Assembly: GCA_031267575.1 (NCBI GenBank)
Contig: JAIRYN010000052.1
Span: 1-64,000, forward strand
Length of the DNA: 64,000 nt
Direction of reading: 5' to 3'
Origin: Synergistaceae bacterium
GTDB taxonomy: Bacteria > Synergistota > Synergistia > Synergistales > Aminobacteriaceae
Positions 8,122 to 16,885 of this stretch are shown here, in pieces (within the stretch, counting starts at the first letter, position 1; each line of letters opens with the position of its first letter). A program made the translations under genes and the position numbers. The notes beneath the pieces were generated by a model, which saw nothing but the letters and a program-made list of their open reading frames with translations, did not search any database and was not told the origin of the DNA.

Positions 8122-9438
8122 ATGATATTCGACTACAGCGCGAAGAAAATTTCTGTGGAACAGGCTCTCGCTATGGTGAAGTCGGGTGACAACATCACCG
8201 TGGGCATGGCCGCGGCCGAGCCAAAGGAGTTCCTAACCAACCTGCACCACATAGCGGATCGCGTGGAGGATGTGACCGTCACCAATTGTCTGTCCACCGT
8301 CCCGGGCGAATACCTTTCAGAAAAATATTTTGAGCGCGCCTTCAAGCTGGATAGTTGGTTCTACTCCCCACCTCTGCGCAAACTGCACAAAACCGGGCGC
8401 GTCTCCTTCATTCCCAACCATCTTCACTTCGCCGGCACCAAGCGCAACTATCACAAAAAAACAAACATTTTCATCAGTTCAGCCTCCATGCCGGAGGAGA
8501 CCGGCCGCGTCCGCTTCTCCGCCGGTAACGTGTATGAGGAGGAAATCGCCAAACATTCCGACGTGGTCATCCTGGAAATTACGCCGGGAGCGCCCCACAG
8601 CTTCGGCGAGAACTACCTGGAGTGGGATGATGTGGACTACGTGATCGAGTGTGACTACACTTTGCCCACCATTCCAGACGTTCCCCCCAACGAAAAAGAC
8701 CAAAATATCGGCAGGCATATTGTGGATCTCATCCACGACGGGGATTGTGTTCAGGTGGGGATCGGTGGTATCCCCAATGCGGTCTGCGAATTTTTGAACG
8801 AGAAAAAAGACCTGGGCATCCACACCGAAATGATGACCACCGGCATCATGAAGCTGATGAGACAAGGTGTGGTGAACGGCAGCAAAAAGCAAATGGACCT
8901 TGGGAAAGTGGTGTGCGCTTTCGCCCTGGGCAGCCAGGAGATGTACGAGTTTATGAATGATCACCCGGATATTCTGGTAAAACGGGGCAGTTGGGTCAAT
9001 GCTCCCCACGTCATAGCCCGCAATGACAACCAGGTCAGTATCAACACGTCGGTGGAAGTGGATTTGACCGGTCAGTGTTGCAGCGAAAGCGTGGGCCCCA
9101 CGCAGATTTCCGGAACCGGCGGTCAGAGCGACACGGCAGTGGGCGCTCAGGACAGCAAAAACGGGCGCAGCGTCATCGCGCTTTACAGCACGGCGCTGCT
9201 GAAGAACGAGACCACGGGCGAGAAAGAGGAGGTTTCGAAGATCGTGCCGACGCTCAGACAGGGCGCGGCCGTTTCCCTTTCTCGCAACGACGTGGACTGG
9301 GTCGTCACCGAATACGGCGCGGTAAACCTGAGGGGCTCCACCATCCGTGAGCGCGCCGAGCTTCTGATCTCCATCGCGCACCCCAAGTTTCGGGAAGAAT
9401 TGCGTGCCGCGGCGCGAAAATCGCAATATTGGCTGTAA
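8122..9438 (+). CDS. Acetyl-CoA hydrolase/CoA-transferase family protein (4-hydroxybutyrate CoA-transferase-like)
   Basis: A 438-residue cytoplasmic enzyme of the Cat1/AbfT family, which moves CoA from acetyl-CoA to another carboxylate. The N-terminal domain has SGDNITVGMAAAEPKEF. The C-terminal domain contains the GVVNGSKKQMDLGKVV and FALGSQEMYEF regions, where the catalytic Glu is expected, then ISGTGGQSDTAVGAQ and the closing HPKFREEL. The start ATG follows AAAGGAGCGATAGCGATA. It lies 37 bases after the KAS-like gene, a gap containing a duplicated GCGAGTCTAA, and 18 bases before the hydrolase, so it is almost certainly in one operon. The substrate is not deducible. Confidence 0.88.
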   Translation: MIFDYSAKKISVEQALAMVKSGDNITVGMAAAEPKEFLTNLHHIADRVEDVTVTNCLSTVPGEYLSEKYFERAFKLDSWFYSPPLRKLHKTGRVSFIPNHLHFAGTKRNYHKKTNIFISSASMPEETGRVRFSAGNVYEEEIAKHSDVVILEITPGAPHSFGENYLEWDDVDYVIECDYTLPTIPDVPPNEKDQNIGRHIVDLIHDGDCVQVGIGGIPNAVCEFLNEKKDLGIHTEMMTTGIMKLMRQGVVNGSKKQMDLGKVVCAFALGSQEMYEFMNDHPDILVKRGSWVNAPHVIARNDNQVSINTSVEVDLTGQCCSESVGPTQISGTGGQSDTAVGAQDSKNGRSVIALYSTALLKNETTGEKEEVSKIVPTLRQGAAVSLSRNDVDWVVTEYGAVNLRGSTIRERAELLISIAHPKFREELRAAARKSQYWL

Positions 9439-9456
9439 GCCTGGGAGGATCTTGTC

Positions 9457-10275
9457 ATGGCGACCTTTCGGTATGAGGAGCGGGATCTGTATTACGAAGA
9501 CATGGGCAGCGGCGAACCCTTGCTGGTCTTAAACGGGGTCTTCATGTCCTGCGAATCCTGGAAACTCTTCGAGCGCAGATTTACGGAGAAAAACCGTCTT
9601 TTGTTGCTGGACTTCCCAGATCAGGGCAAAAGCGCGAAAATGGACCGGGAGTACACTCAGGACCTTCCGGCGGGGGCGGCGGGGGCTCTCATAGAACATC
9701 TGGGATTGAGCTCCGTGAATCTGGCGGGCATCAGCTACGGCGGTGAAGTGGCCATGAAGCTGGCCTCCCTTCGCCCGGAAAAAGTAAAGCGCCTGGTTCT
9801 CGCCAACACGACCGCCTATACCTCTCCTTGGCTACGGGACATCGGGCATTCCTGGGAGTACGCCTGCAAGAGTTACGACGGCCACCAGTTTTTCAAGACC
9901 TGCATCCCGATTATCTACTCCCCTTGGTTTTACGAAAAAAATTACGAATGGTGCGCGGCCAGGGAGGAAACGTTCGTCAAGACCTTCGCTCCGGAGGTGT
10001 ACGACTCTTTCGCGCGATTGATTCGCAGCGCTGAGTTTCACGACGAGCGTGAGAATCTGCGTAAAATAACGGCTTCCACCTTGGTTATTTCCTCCGAATA
10101 CGACTATGTGACCCCGCTCTGCCAGCAGCGGGAGCTGGTGGATCTTATACCCGAAGCTGTCGGACATGTGGTCATCGAGGGGTGCGGTCATGCCTCGATG
10201 TACGAAAAGCCGTCGGAGTTCGCTTCCCTGCTTCTCGGTTTCGTCAATGGCTCGGCGGAAGTACGCGTAGCCTGA
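9457..10275 (+). CDS. Alpha/beta hydrolase
   Basis: A 272-residue serine hydrolase. The nucleophile elbow is GISYGGE with Ser93, and the other likely catalytic residues are Asp216 (SSEYDYVTP) and His245 (EGCGHASM), all with family spacing. NGVFMSCESW is the oxyanion-hole region. There is no signal peptide. Its place between a CoA-transferase and a MaoC hydratase suggests it cleaves an ester, thioester or beta-diketone intermediate of this pathway, but this is inference. Ribosome site GGGAGG lies eight bases before the ATG. Confidence 0.85.
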   Translation: MATFRYEERDLYYEDMGSGEPLLVLNGVFMSCESWKLFERRFTEKNRLLLLDFPDQGKSAKMDREYTQDLPAGAAGALIEHLGLSSVNLAGISYGGEVAMKLASLRPEKVKRLVLANTTAYTSPWLRDIGHSWEYACKSYDGHQFFKTCIPIIYSPWFYEKNYEWCAAREETFVKTFAPEVYDSFARLIRSAEFHDERENLRKITASTLVISSEYDYVTPLCQQRELVDLIPEAVGHVVIEGCGHASMYEKPSEFASLLLGFVNGSAEVRVA

Positions 10276-10326
10276 AATAGCGTCTAAAATAAAACCTGAA
10301 ATAAAGGCAAGAAAGGAGAATAAAAT

Positions 10327-10758
10327 ATGGGAGTTATTCGATACACTTTTTCCGAGCTTGCGATAGGAATGAAGGATTCGCTGGCGCACACGGTCACTCG
10401 TGAAGACGTTCAGCAATTCGCGGATTTGACGGGGGACCGTAACCCTCTCCACGTGGATGAGGAATTCGCGCGAAATTCTATATTCGGGAAGCCTATCGCC
10501 CACGGGATGTTCGGAGCCGGCTTCATCTCCGCCGTGCTGGGCCTGCGGCTTCCCGGTCCGGGCAGTCTGTACATGGATCAGTCCCTTCGATTCAAAAAGC
10601 CCGTTTTTATCGGGGACACGATCACGGCCACCGCCGAGATAACGGACCTCAACCCCGAAAAATATCAAGTGCGCCTGTCGACGATCTGTACTAACCAAGA
10701 GGGCGCGGTCGTTATCGAAGGCGAAGCGTTGTTACGTTTCAAAATTTTGGAAAAATAA
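10327..10758 (+). CDS. MaoC-like (R)-specific enoyl-CoA hydratase
   Basis: A single hot-dog domain of 143 residues, typical of short PhaJ-type hydratases that add water to trans-2-enoyl-CoA giving (R)-3-hydroxyacyl-CoA. The hydratase-2 motif is visible: FADLTGDRNPLHVDEEFA with catalytic Asp and His, followed by GKPIAHGMF. SLRFKKPVFIGDTITA is the standard beta-strand region. Ribosome site GAAAGGAG lies nine bases before the ATG. It is the last enzyme gene before the TetR regulator, and the same strand and short gaps suggest an operon. Confidence 0.9.
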   Translation: MGVIRYTFSELAIGMKDSLAHTVTREDVQQFADLTGDRNPLHVDEEFARNSIFGKPIAHGMFGAGFISAVLGLRLPGPGSLYMDQSLRFKKPVFIGDTITATAEITDLNPEKYQVRLSTICTNQEGAVVIEGEALLRFKILEK

Positions 10759-10778
10759 GATTTAGGCGGTATCGCGGG

Positions 10779-10807
10779 TTGGTATAACATGGACTTTGCG
10801 CTATACT
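10779..10807 (+). promoter_or_regulatory. Promoter of the TetR-family regulator gene
   Basis: -35 TTGGTA, exactly 17 bases, -10 TATACT; transcription would begin about 55 bases before the regulator start. A duplicated ATTGAAAAAATAA follows in the leader. The regulator can therefore be expressed separately from the upstream enzymes. Confidence 0.75.
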
Positions 10808-10872
10808 GTTTTAGATTTACTTTGAAAAAATTGAAAAAATAAATTGAAAAAATAAACGCAAAGGAGCCAGCA

Positions 10873-11523
10873 ATGCCGACTCGAACATTCCGCAACCTGG
10901 CAGTGGAAAAACAGGAAAAAATTTTACAGGCTGCCATTAGAGAATTCAAGCAGCGCAACGTACAGGAGGCGAACCTCTCCAACATCGTCAGCGCGGCCGG
11001 AATTTCTCGCGGTAGCCTGTATCAATACTTTTCAAACAGGGAAGATATGTACGTCTATATTTTCGACACTTTGCGCGCGCGGCGCGCCGAGTACGTAAAG
11101 CCCGCCTTCAATCTGTATAAGAAAGCGCCTTTCATCGAGTTTTTCGAGGCCTTTTACTTGCGCGACAGCGAGTTTTTGCTGATGCACCCGGACCATATTG
11201 AGTTGGGTAAACAACTATACAGTCATGCTCACGGCGTTTCCCGTGGACTGATCCAGCGTCAGCAAATCCAATACAAAGAATCCTTTCTCATCGCCATCGA
11301 GTTCGACAAGGAACGAAATATCATTGCGCCCGATATCGACTCCTCCGCCTTGGCCGAGTTGTGCGTGCATTTTGTCACCGACATCTTCATCTTCCATAGC
11401 GTGACGAGCCAGCTTTCCATGGAAAATATCCGCCGGCATGCGAGCAAGACCCTGTACATCATCAAAAACGGCATCACCCTGCGGAACGCGTTCCCTTTGG
11501 ACAACCAATCGAGCCGTCAATGA
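10873..11523 (+). CDS. TetR/AcrR-family transcriptional regulator
   Basis: A 216-residue DNA-binding repressor. Residues about 12-58 form the TetR helix-turn-helix: EKILQAAIREF, ANLSNIVSAAGISRGSLYQY and FSNREDMY. The rest is the variable ligand-binding domain, probably sensing an acyl-CoA or related compound. ATG follows AAAGGAG with seven-base spacing. Its own consensus promoter lies at 10779-10807. Position directly after the acyl-CoA cluster suggests it controls that cluster; I found no obvious shared operator palindrome. Confidence 0.9.
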   Translation: MPTRTFRNLAVEKQEKILQAAIREFKQRNVQEANLSNIVSAAGISRGSLYQYFSNREDMYVYIFDTLRARRAEYVKPAFNLYKKAPFIEFFEAFYLRDSEFLLMHPDHIELGKQLYSHAHGVSRGLIQRQQIQYKESFLIAIEFDKERNIIAPDIDSSALAELCVHFVTDIFIFHSVTSQLSMENIRRHASKTLYIIKNGITLRNAFPLDNQSSRQ

Positions 11524-11549
11524 ATTATCAATTAGTCATTAATGAGCCG

Positions 11550-12398
11550 TCAATACTTAGTGTCGAAGTCCCAGGGCGCGCCGCCGGCCAAACAGCCGCC
11601 GTCGATGTGGACCATCATCCCGGACATGTACGAAGACGCGTCGGATGCCAGCAGAAGGGCGGTTCCCAGTATTTCCTCCGGTGTGCCAGGGCGCTCCATC
11701 GCGATACGTTCCTTCAGGTAACGGCTCCGCGTCGGATGCTCCCAGGTCACGGTGGTCAGGGGGGTCAGGATATGGCCGGGCGCGATGGCGTTGGCACGGA
11801 TGCCGAACTTTGCCCACTCCACCGCCATTGAGCGGGTCAGCGCGGTGAGGGCGCTTTTTGTCGCGCCGTAGACGCCGCATCCCCCCAACATCCCCACGGA
11901 GTTGTGCGACGCCATGTTGATGATGTTACCCTTCCCCGCTTTCCGCATGTGTTTCGCGACCTTCTGGGAGATGAAATACAGCCCCTTCAGGTTGATCTGC
12001 ATGATGCGGTCGTAGGTGCTTTCCTCCACGTCAAGCAGGCCCTCGCGTTTGTTGATTCCCGCGCAGTTGAACAGGACGTCGATCCGCCCGTGTTTCTCCA
12101 CCACCCGTTCCACGCAATTCTGGATGTCGTCCATGCGCGTAAGATCAAGGACGAACGAAGAAACCTCCCTTCCGCTCTCTGATTCGATTTCTGATTCTGA
12201 TTTGATTTCTTTCTCCAGTTCCGCCAATTTAGCGGCGTCCATGTCACAGAGCGCCACGGACGCACCAGCGTTGGCGAAGCCTTTGCAAAGGACGCTGCCG
12301 ATTCCTCCGGTCGCGCCTGTAAAAAGAATCACTTTTCCGTCGAGAGAAAAAATCTTCTCCAGATATACCCCCACGGACGGGCGTCCTGAATCCGCCAA
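11550..12398 (-). CDS. Short-chain dehydrogenase/reductase (gluconate 5-dehydrogenase-like)
   Basis: NAD(P)-dependent oxidoreductase of about 282 residues. The cofactor motif is TGATGGIG near residue 30, the NAG-equivalent is NCAGINKREG, and the catalytic Ser and YGATK lie in SHNSVGMLGGCGVYGATK. The C-terminus GGCLAGGAPW resembles IdnO/KduD-type sugar-acid dehydrogenases. TTG 12398 is preferred because AGGAG lies eight bases before it, whereas for GTG 12407 that sequence would abut the start. An ESESEIESES stretch between beta-strand 2 and alpha 3 is encoded by a short tandem repeat (12178-12215) and is not a family feature. It closes the operon of the TTT transporter and split transketolase, consistent with sugar-acid oxidation. 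Confidence 0.85.
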   Translation of the reverse strand: MADSGRPSVGVYLEKIFSLDGKVILFTGATGGIGSVLCKGFANAGASVALCDMDAAKLAELEKEIKSESEIESESGREVSSFVLDLTRMDDIQNCVERVVEKHGRIDVLFNCAGINKREGLLDVEESTYDRIMQINLKGLYFISQKVAKHMRKAGKGNIINMASHNSVGMLGGCGVYGATKSALTALTRSMAVEWAKFGIRANAIAPGHILTPLTTVTWEHPTRSRYLKERIAMERPGTPEEILGTALLLASDASSYMSGMMVHIDGGCLAGGAPWDFDTKY

Positions 12399-12731
12399 CC
12401 CTACCACTCCTATCTTATCCTACCTATCTTTTCCTACCGTTCTACTAAACCTATGCAAACCTGAATAAATCCGATCAAATATGATCAGGAGCAAGTTTAC
12501 TGTTGGCTTCCTGCTTCACCGAGGCCAGTTTCACCATCATCTCGCGACGACGTCCAGAGCTTTCCTCTCCACAGGCTGACACCGCTGACACCGTGGAACT
12601 CACAGCGTAATGTTTTAGATGCTTCACCTATGCTTAACAATATATTCATAATTACATATATTAACATAGATTTAATCATATTTCAATCGTACTTTTCCTA
12701 CCCTATCTTATATTCATACTGATATTCACGC
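12399..12731. other. Intergenic stretch between SDR and tctA, no gene seen
   Basis: These 330 bases contain no credible reading frame with a ribosome site. The half next to tctA (12600-12720) is AT-rich, with imperfect repeats of TTATATTCATA type. The half next to the SDR is GC-richer and has a duplicated GCTGACACC (12576-12593). No clear terminator is visible. Confidence 0.6.
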
Positions 12732-14240
12732 TCAGGAGGCGGCTTCGGCTTCCAGTCTTCTATAGTAGGCCCTCGCGCGGACGATGCCGCCCCAGATCAG
12801 CCACGCGACAGCAACCAGCAGAATCAGGCCGATGGGACGCTGAAGAAGGGGCAAGAACGCCCCGCGGCTTTGCATAAGGGCCTGCCGGAAACTAACGTCG
12901 GCGAGGGGTCCTAAGATCAGTCCCAGTACCATCGGGGCCAGCGGGTAATCCATTTGCCGAAGGAAGTAGCCGATCATTCCAGCGAATAGCATCAGGTACA
13001 CGTCGAAAATTCGGACACCGCCGCTGTAAGCCCCGATGACCGTCAGAGGGACGACAAGGGGAAGGAGTAGCTCTCTCTTGATTTTGAGAACGCTCACCAT
13101 CGGTTTCGCCAGAAGCAACCCCCAGAAGAGCATCGCGACCGACGCGCACATCAGCGCGGCCCCTACCATGGGAAGGAACGCCGGGTTTTCAATGTTGAGC
13201 ATCGGTCCCGGGCGGACGCCGTGGAGGTTCATCGCGGCCAAGAACATAGCGGCGGGGGGGCTTCCCGGTACGGCCAGCGTCAGAAGAGGAATCATCGCCC
13301 CGCCGATGACGGCGTTGTTCGCGACCTCAGGGCAGAGAACGCCCTCCAGAATTCCAGTTCCGAATTTGTCGCCGTCTTTGGATCGCCTTTTGCCGATGTC
13401 GTAGGCCAGCCACGCCCCCACGTCTTCCCCGGCGCCAGGGATAATACCGATAATAACCCCGATGACCCCGGAGCGTAGAATAGAGGGAATTAGCGGTTTG
13501 AAGACATTGAAGGGCGGAATGACTCGGCCTACTTTTCCTTCGATTTTATAGGGAACACTCTCCTGCAACACGCCCAGGACCTCCGAGATGCCGAACACGC
13601 CGATCAGGGTCGCGATCAGGGGAATGCCGCCCCTGAGCTGGAAAATGCCGAATGTGAAGCGTGGATAGGCGTAGATTGCCTCCATACCCACCATCGAGAG
13701 GGCGAAGCCGAGAAATCCGACGATCCAGCCTTTGATGGGGTCTTTGTCGGTGCTGAGGGAACCGCAGATCATGATGCCGAATATCGCCAGAAGGAACATC
13801 TCCCAGTGCCCGAATTTCATGGCGATGAGATAGAGCACCGGCGTCAGGGTCAGCATGATGAGAATGCTGAAGACCGTTCCGATGAAAGACGCGATAAACC
13901 CCGTACCGATGGCCAGTCCGCCCTTGCCCTGCTTAGCCAGAGGAAAGCCGTCGAGAGTTGTCGCAGCCGCGGCGGGTGTTCCAGGGATGTTGATCATGAT
14001 GGCCGAGCACAATCCCCCCGACGTCGCCCCGACATAGACGGCCAAAAGAAAAGCCACGGCTCGCTCCAGCGGCATTCCGTAGGAGATGTTGATCAGAAGA
14101 GCCAGAGCCATCGTCGCGGTCAGGCCGGGAATGACCCCCACCAGAAGCCCCATGACGGACCCGCCGAAAATTAAAGCAATAATCCACGGGTCCCGCGTCA
14201 TAGCGACGAACATTCCCGTGATATGCTGGAAATATTCCAT
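12732..14240 (-). CDS. tctA: Tripartite tricarboxylate transporter large permease TctA
   Basis: Inner-membrane permease of 502 residues with about 11-12 helices, the usual length of TctA. Conserved family blocks are visible: GVIPGLTATMALALL near residue 35, SAIMINIPGTPAAAATTLDG near 85, GIIPGAGEDVGAWLAYDIGKR near 265 and PEVANNAVIGGAMIPLLTLAVPGSP near 315. It transports a carboxylate delivered by TctC, driven by an ion gradient. It follows tctB with a 39-base gap and belongs to the operon regulated from the GntR gene. The substrate is probably a sugar acid, given the neighbouring SDR and transketolase. Confidence 0.93.
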   Translation of the reverse strand: MEYFQHITGMFVAMTRDPWIIALIFGGSVMGLLVGVIPGLTATMALALLINISYGMPLERAVAFLLAVYVGATSGGLCSAIMINIPGTPAAAATTLDGFPLAKQGKGGLAIGTGFIASFIGTVFSILIMLTLTPVLYLIAMKFGHWEMFLLAIFGIMICGSLSTDKDPIKGWIVGFLGFALSMVGMEAIYAYPRFTFGIFQLRGGIPLIATLIGVFGISEVLGVLQESVPYKIEGKVGRVIPPFNVFKPLIPSILRSGVIGVIIGIIPGAGEDVGAWLAYDIGKRRSKDGDKFGTGILEGVLCPEVANNAVIGGAMIPLLTLAVPGSPPAAMFLAAMNLHGVRPGPMLNIENPAFLPMVGAALMCASVAMLFWGLLLAKPMVSVLKIKRELLLPLVVPLTVIGAYSGGVRIFDVYLMLFAGMIGYFLRQMDYPLAPMVLGLILGPLADVSFRQALMQSRGAFLPLLQRPIGLILLVAVAWLIWGGIVRARAYYRRLEAEAAS

Positions 14241-14279
14241 GTTTAATTTAGTCTCCTCTCTCTATCGTTCTCGGGTTCC

Positions 14280-14765
14280 TCATGGCAAGGGAATCCTGAA
14301 GAGTTGGCTGAAAACCACCTGAACGATTAGCGGTGCGGCCACGGAGATGGCGATCATCCAGTACCATTTCGTCGCCTTCAGAAAAAGGAACGTCAAAAAA
14401 AGGTACGCCATGCTCAGAACGGCGAAGTTGAATTTACCTAGAAGAGCCACGTAGCCGAGGATCAATAAGAAAACGACGCTTCCCTTTTTAAAGACGGGAG
14501 AGGTGAAGCTTCTTTTGAGGTTGCCGGCCGAGAGAATACGAAGGGCATCCACGCGTCCCCCTCTCAGCGACGAAGTATAAAGAAGAACACCTCCAAAGAA
14601 TACAAAAAGAATCCCCAGAATCATCGGAAAAAAACCAGGCGATATGAAGAACGTCTGGTATATCCTCATGTTCCGCGCGCCCATAAAAAACATTCCGCCG
14701 AATAGAATCAACAGAACCGCCGTAATGAAATCCGCTCCCGCCAATTTCTGCGCTTTATTTGACAA
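14280..14765 (-). CDS. tctB: Tripartite tricarboxylate transporter small membrane subunit TctB
   Basis: A 161-residue protein with four hydrophobic helices, the shape of TctB. GMFFMGARNMRIYQTFFISP and GFFPMILGILFVFFG match the family pattern (P-x-hydrophobic-G-x-G-x-FP-x-L). The start appears to be TTG 14765, with only a weak purine-rich site; no ATG gives a full first helix. It is separated from tctC by about 900 bases holding a transposase relic, which is unusual because tctCBA genes are normally adjacent. Confidence 0.82.
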   Translation of the reverse strand: MSNKAQKLAGADFITAVLLILFGGMFFMGARNMRIYQTFFISPGFFPMILGILFVFFGGVLLYTSSLRGGRVDALRILSAGNLKRSFTSPVFKKGSVVFLLILGYVALLGKFNFAVLSMAYLFLTFLFLKATKWYWMIAISVAAPLIVQVVFSQLFRIPLP

Positions 14766-14935
14766 GCCTTAAAACCTGCCACTGAAAACCCACATAAATG
14801 TGTAATAGTCCAGATTTTTCCTTTTTCATCCTTATTTTTCCTTCTTCATCCTTCCCTCTTTCGCCAAAGCTACTCAAGTTTGTACGGAAGTCCAAAGGCT
14901 TAAATTCCCGTGTAGCCCACCCACGGTACATAGCT

Positions 14936-15544
14936 TTACACTACAGGTTCATAGCCGCGTTTAAATCGCGGTCTATTTTCAACTTTCAACCCGCATTCTT
15001 GGCGGATATAGACACGGTCACCGAGCTTCAAATCCTTCTTTAATAGCTCCACAATTCGAGCACCTCTCGAGCGCATCTTCAATGAGGGAAAAAGATGAGG
15101 GAAAAAAGATGAGGGACAAAATCGGTCAGCGGCTCGAAGCTCTATACCGTGCCTCTTACATTTCTCTGCCAGCTTGCTTTCAAAACAGTAAAAATTCTGT
15201 TCCGCTATAGCCTTTGAGAGACGCTTGTTTTTCATCATTCCAAGAATATTAAGGTCCTCGATTGTGATATAGCCCGGCTTGGCCATCACCAGCGCACAGG
15301 CTATTTTGTTGGTATAGTTTTTTCTTACACAATCAAGTCCGTAGTAGGCTTTCTGGACTTTAATACGCTGTTTATATAGGTTCGTAAATTTTTCAGTAGC
15401 AGGTTTCACCTTCTTTCTATAATTATTTTTTCGAGAAAATTTACGTTGCTCTCGTTTAATCCCGCGTTTTAATTTCTTAACGCTGGATTTCTTAACTCTG
15501 GATGCTTTGTTTATATTGCTAAAAATCTGATGGTTATTGTTCAA
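14936..15544 (-). pseudogene. TnpB (IS200/IS605 OrfB) relic between tctB and tctC
   Basis: The frame encodes the C-terminal half of a TnpB RNA-guided nuclease. FSNINK and VKKLKRGIKREQRKFSRK are followed by YITIEDLNILGMMKNKRLSKAI (catalytic Glu of the second RuvC motif) and RHGIELRAADRFCPSS. The RuvC-I aspartate region is absent. The zinc finger (normally CSxCG) is replaced by a stretch encoded by tandem GATGAGGGAAAAA repeats (15080-15115). The last motif DRDLNAAMNL is in another frame, so a frameshift has occurred. No TnpA is present. It is a dead element, inserted in what was a tctCBA operon. Confidence 0.85.
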
Positions 15545-15610
15545 AACCTGATGGTTAGAAACCGTAGCTCCTCTCGCTCAACGCCCCAGGGTATCGGCTG
15601 CTAATGGGGC

Positions 15611-15631
15611 GCAGGGGCCTTAGGCCCCTGC
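15611..15631. terminator. GC-rich palindrome after tctC
   Basis: GCAGGGGCCT and AGGCCCCTGC form a nearly perfect 21-base inverted repeat 24 bases after the tctC stop. No U-tract follows on the minus strand, so it may be a mRNA-stabilising or REP-like hairpin rather than an intrinsic terminator. Confidence 0.5.
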
Positions 15632-15654
15632 CGGGTTTGAGTGGAGCCTAAGCG

Positions 15655-16734
15655 TCACTGATATCCGTACTTCGCCTTTTCCTTGTTCCAGTCCCATTCC
15701 TCCGCGCGTGGAATACCAAAGGCCGCCGGCGATTTGTCGGTTTCGGCCAAACCGGCGTCGTACACCACCCAAGCGTAGGCCGCGTACTGATAATCCAATA
15801 CCTTGTCGGCTTCCTCGCCATAACGGGAGATAACCTGATAGCCCATTCTTTCAGCGAACTCTTTCATTTCGGGCTGTTCGCACGCCCAGAGAAAGGCCTC
15901 CTGTAATTTGTCGACGATGGGCTTGGGGGTGTCGCGCGGAACCATGACGGGCCACGTTTCCGCCAGGTCGGGGACGCTCGCGTACTGCGGTCCGAAATCG
16001 GTGATTGGGGGGATAGTGAGGCCGTTGCCTAGTTCAAGAGCTTCCCGCCTGTTTAGGAAGAGAACTTTCAAGCTGTTGGAACGAGCGTAATCGACGCCCG
16101 CCGAAAAGGAGATGGAGCCGATCTCGATCTCGCCGGCCATGACGGCGACGCAGGTTTGGCCGTCCCCGCCGGAGGTGACGTAGTTAATCCTCGTCTCGAT
16201 GCCTGCCGCCTTAGCGAACGCTTCAACGAAGGCATGAATGCCCGCTCCGAGAGAAGAAACCCCCACGTTGGCCTTGCCCTCTTTCAGAACCGTGATCGCG
16301 TCCTCGACCGTGTTGATTCCCGATTTTTCGGGATTGACGACGAGAGCTGCCGGTCCCTGAATGTGGTGGAATCCCCACCAGTTCCAGGGCACGCCGTTGG
16401 GCGAGGTGTTGTTGATGGTGTAGCCTCCGAAACAGCCTGACCCCGTGGCGAAGAGGCTGTAGCCGTCATGCGGTTTCCCCTGAACATCTTCCGCCGCTAG
16501 AGCGCCTGCCGCTCCAGGCATGTTGGCGACGTTGATAGTCTCGCCGAGATGTTTCTCCATCAGCGCGACCAATGGACGAACCGCCGTATCCGTGCCGCCG
16601 CCGGCACCAAAACCCACGTATACCGTCGGGGTTCCTCTGTCCCAGACCTTATCCGCCGCTTCCGCTCCCACAAAAACCCCTCCCGCGAGAATCGACACAA
16701 CGAGCGCCACCGCAAAGAACCTGCACTTCCTCAT
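15655..16734 (-). CDS. tctC: Tripartite tricarboxylate transporter substrate-binding protein TctC
   Basis: Periplasmic binding protein of 359 residues. The signal peptide has RKCRFFAVALVVSILAGGVF and then an Ala-rich cleavage region. Family blocks are PTVYVGFGAGGGTDTAVRPL near residue 36, NMPGAAGALAA near 76 and the loop GDGQTCVAVMAGEIEIGS near 190. The protein is somewhat longer than typical TctC (about 320), mainly from a C-terminal extension ending EEWDWNKEKAKYGYQ. ATG 16734 has GGAGGAAGCGACT before it. It should capture the carboxylate for TctAB. Confidence 0.9.
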   Translation of the reverse strand: MRKCRFFAVALVVSILAGGVFVGAEAADKVWDRGTPTVYVGFGAGGGTDTAVRPLVALMEKHLGETINVANMPGAAGALAAEDVQGKPHDGYSLFATGSGCFGGYTINNTSPNGVPWNWWGFHHIQGPAALVVNPEKSGINTVEDAITVLKEGKANVGVSSLGAGIHAFVEAFAKAAGIETRINYVTSGGDGQTCVAVMAGEIEIGSISFSAGVDYARSNSLKVLFLNRREALELGNGLTIPPITDFGPQYASVPDLAETWPVMVPRDTPKPIVDKLQEAFLWACEQPEMKEFAERMGYQVISRYGEEADKVLDYQYAAYAWVVYDAGLAETDKSPAAFGIPRAEEWDWNKEKAKYGYQ

Positions 16735-16781
16735 AGTCGCTTCCTCCTTCTGTTTTTTAGTATCGACAAGCTGCTTCAGAT

Positions 16782-16885
16782 TATTTTCAATATCATTTTC
16801 AATATCAATATCATTTTCAATATCATTAGATCATTTCCAATCCACTTTCAATTCATTTTCAATTCATTTTCAATTCCTTTTCAAT
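16782..16885. repeat. Degenerate tandem repeats of about 9-12 bp (ATTTTCAATATC/ATTTTCAATTC)
   Basis: Roughly nine imperfect copies of ATTTTCAAT with variable tails fill the tctC-transketolase gap and run into the last codons of the transketolase C-subunit gene (16870-16885). They therefore also encode its C-terminal residues ILKRN. Confidence 0.85.

Noticed and set aside
8479-9426. 315-codon minus-strand frame opposite the CoA-transferase
   Set aside because: Antisense shadow with low-complexity His-rich translation and no ribosome site.
15611-15631. Right end of the TnpB element
   Set aside because: The palindrome lies upstream of the TnpB fragment, adjacent to the tctC stop, and lacks the guide tetranucleotide arrangement seen in the mini-elements.
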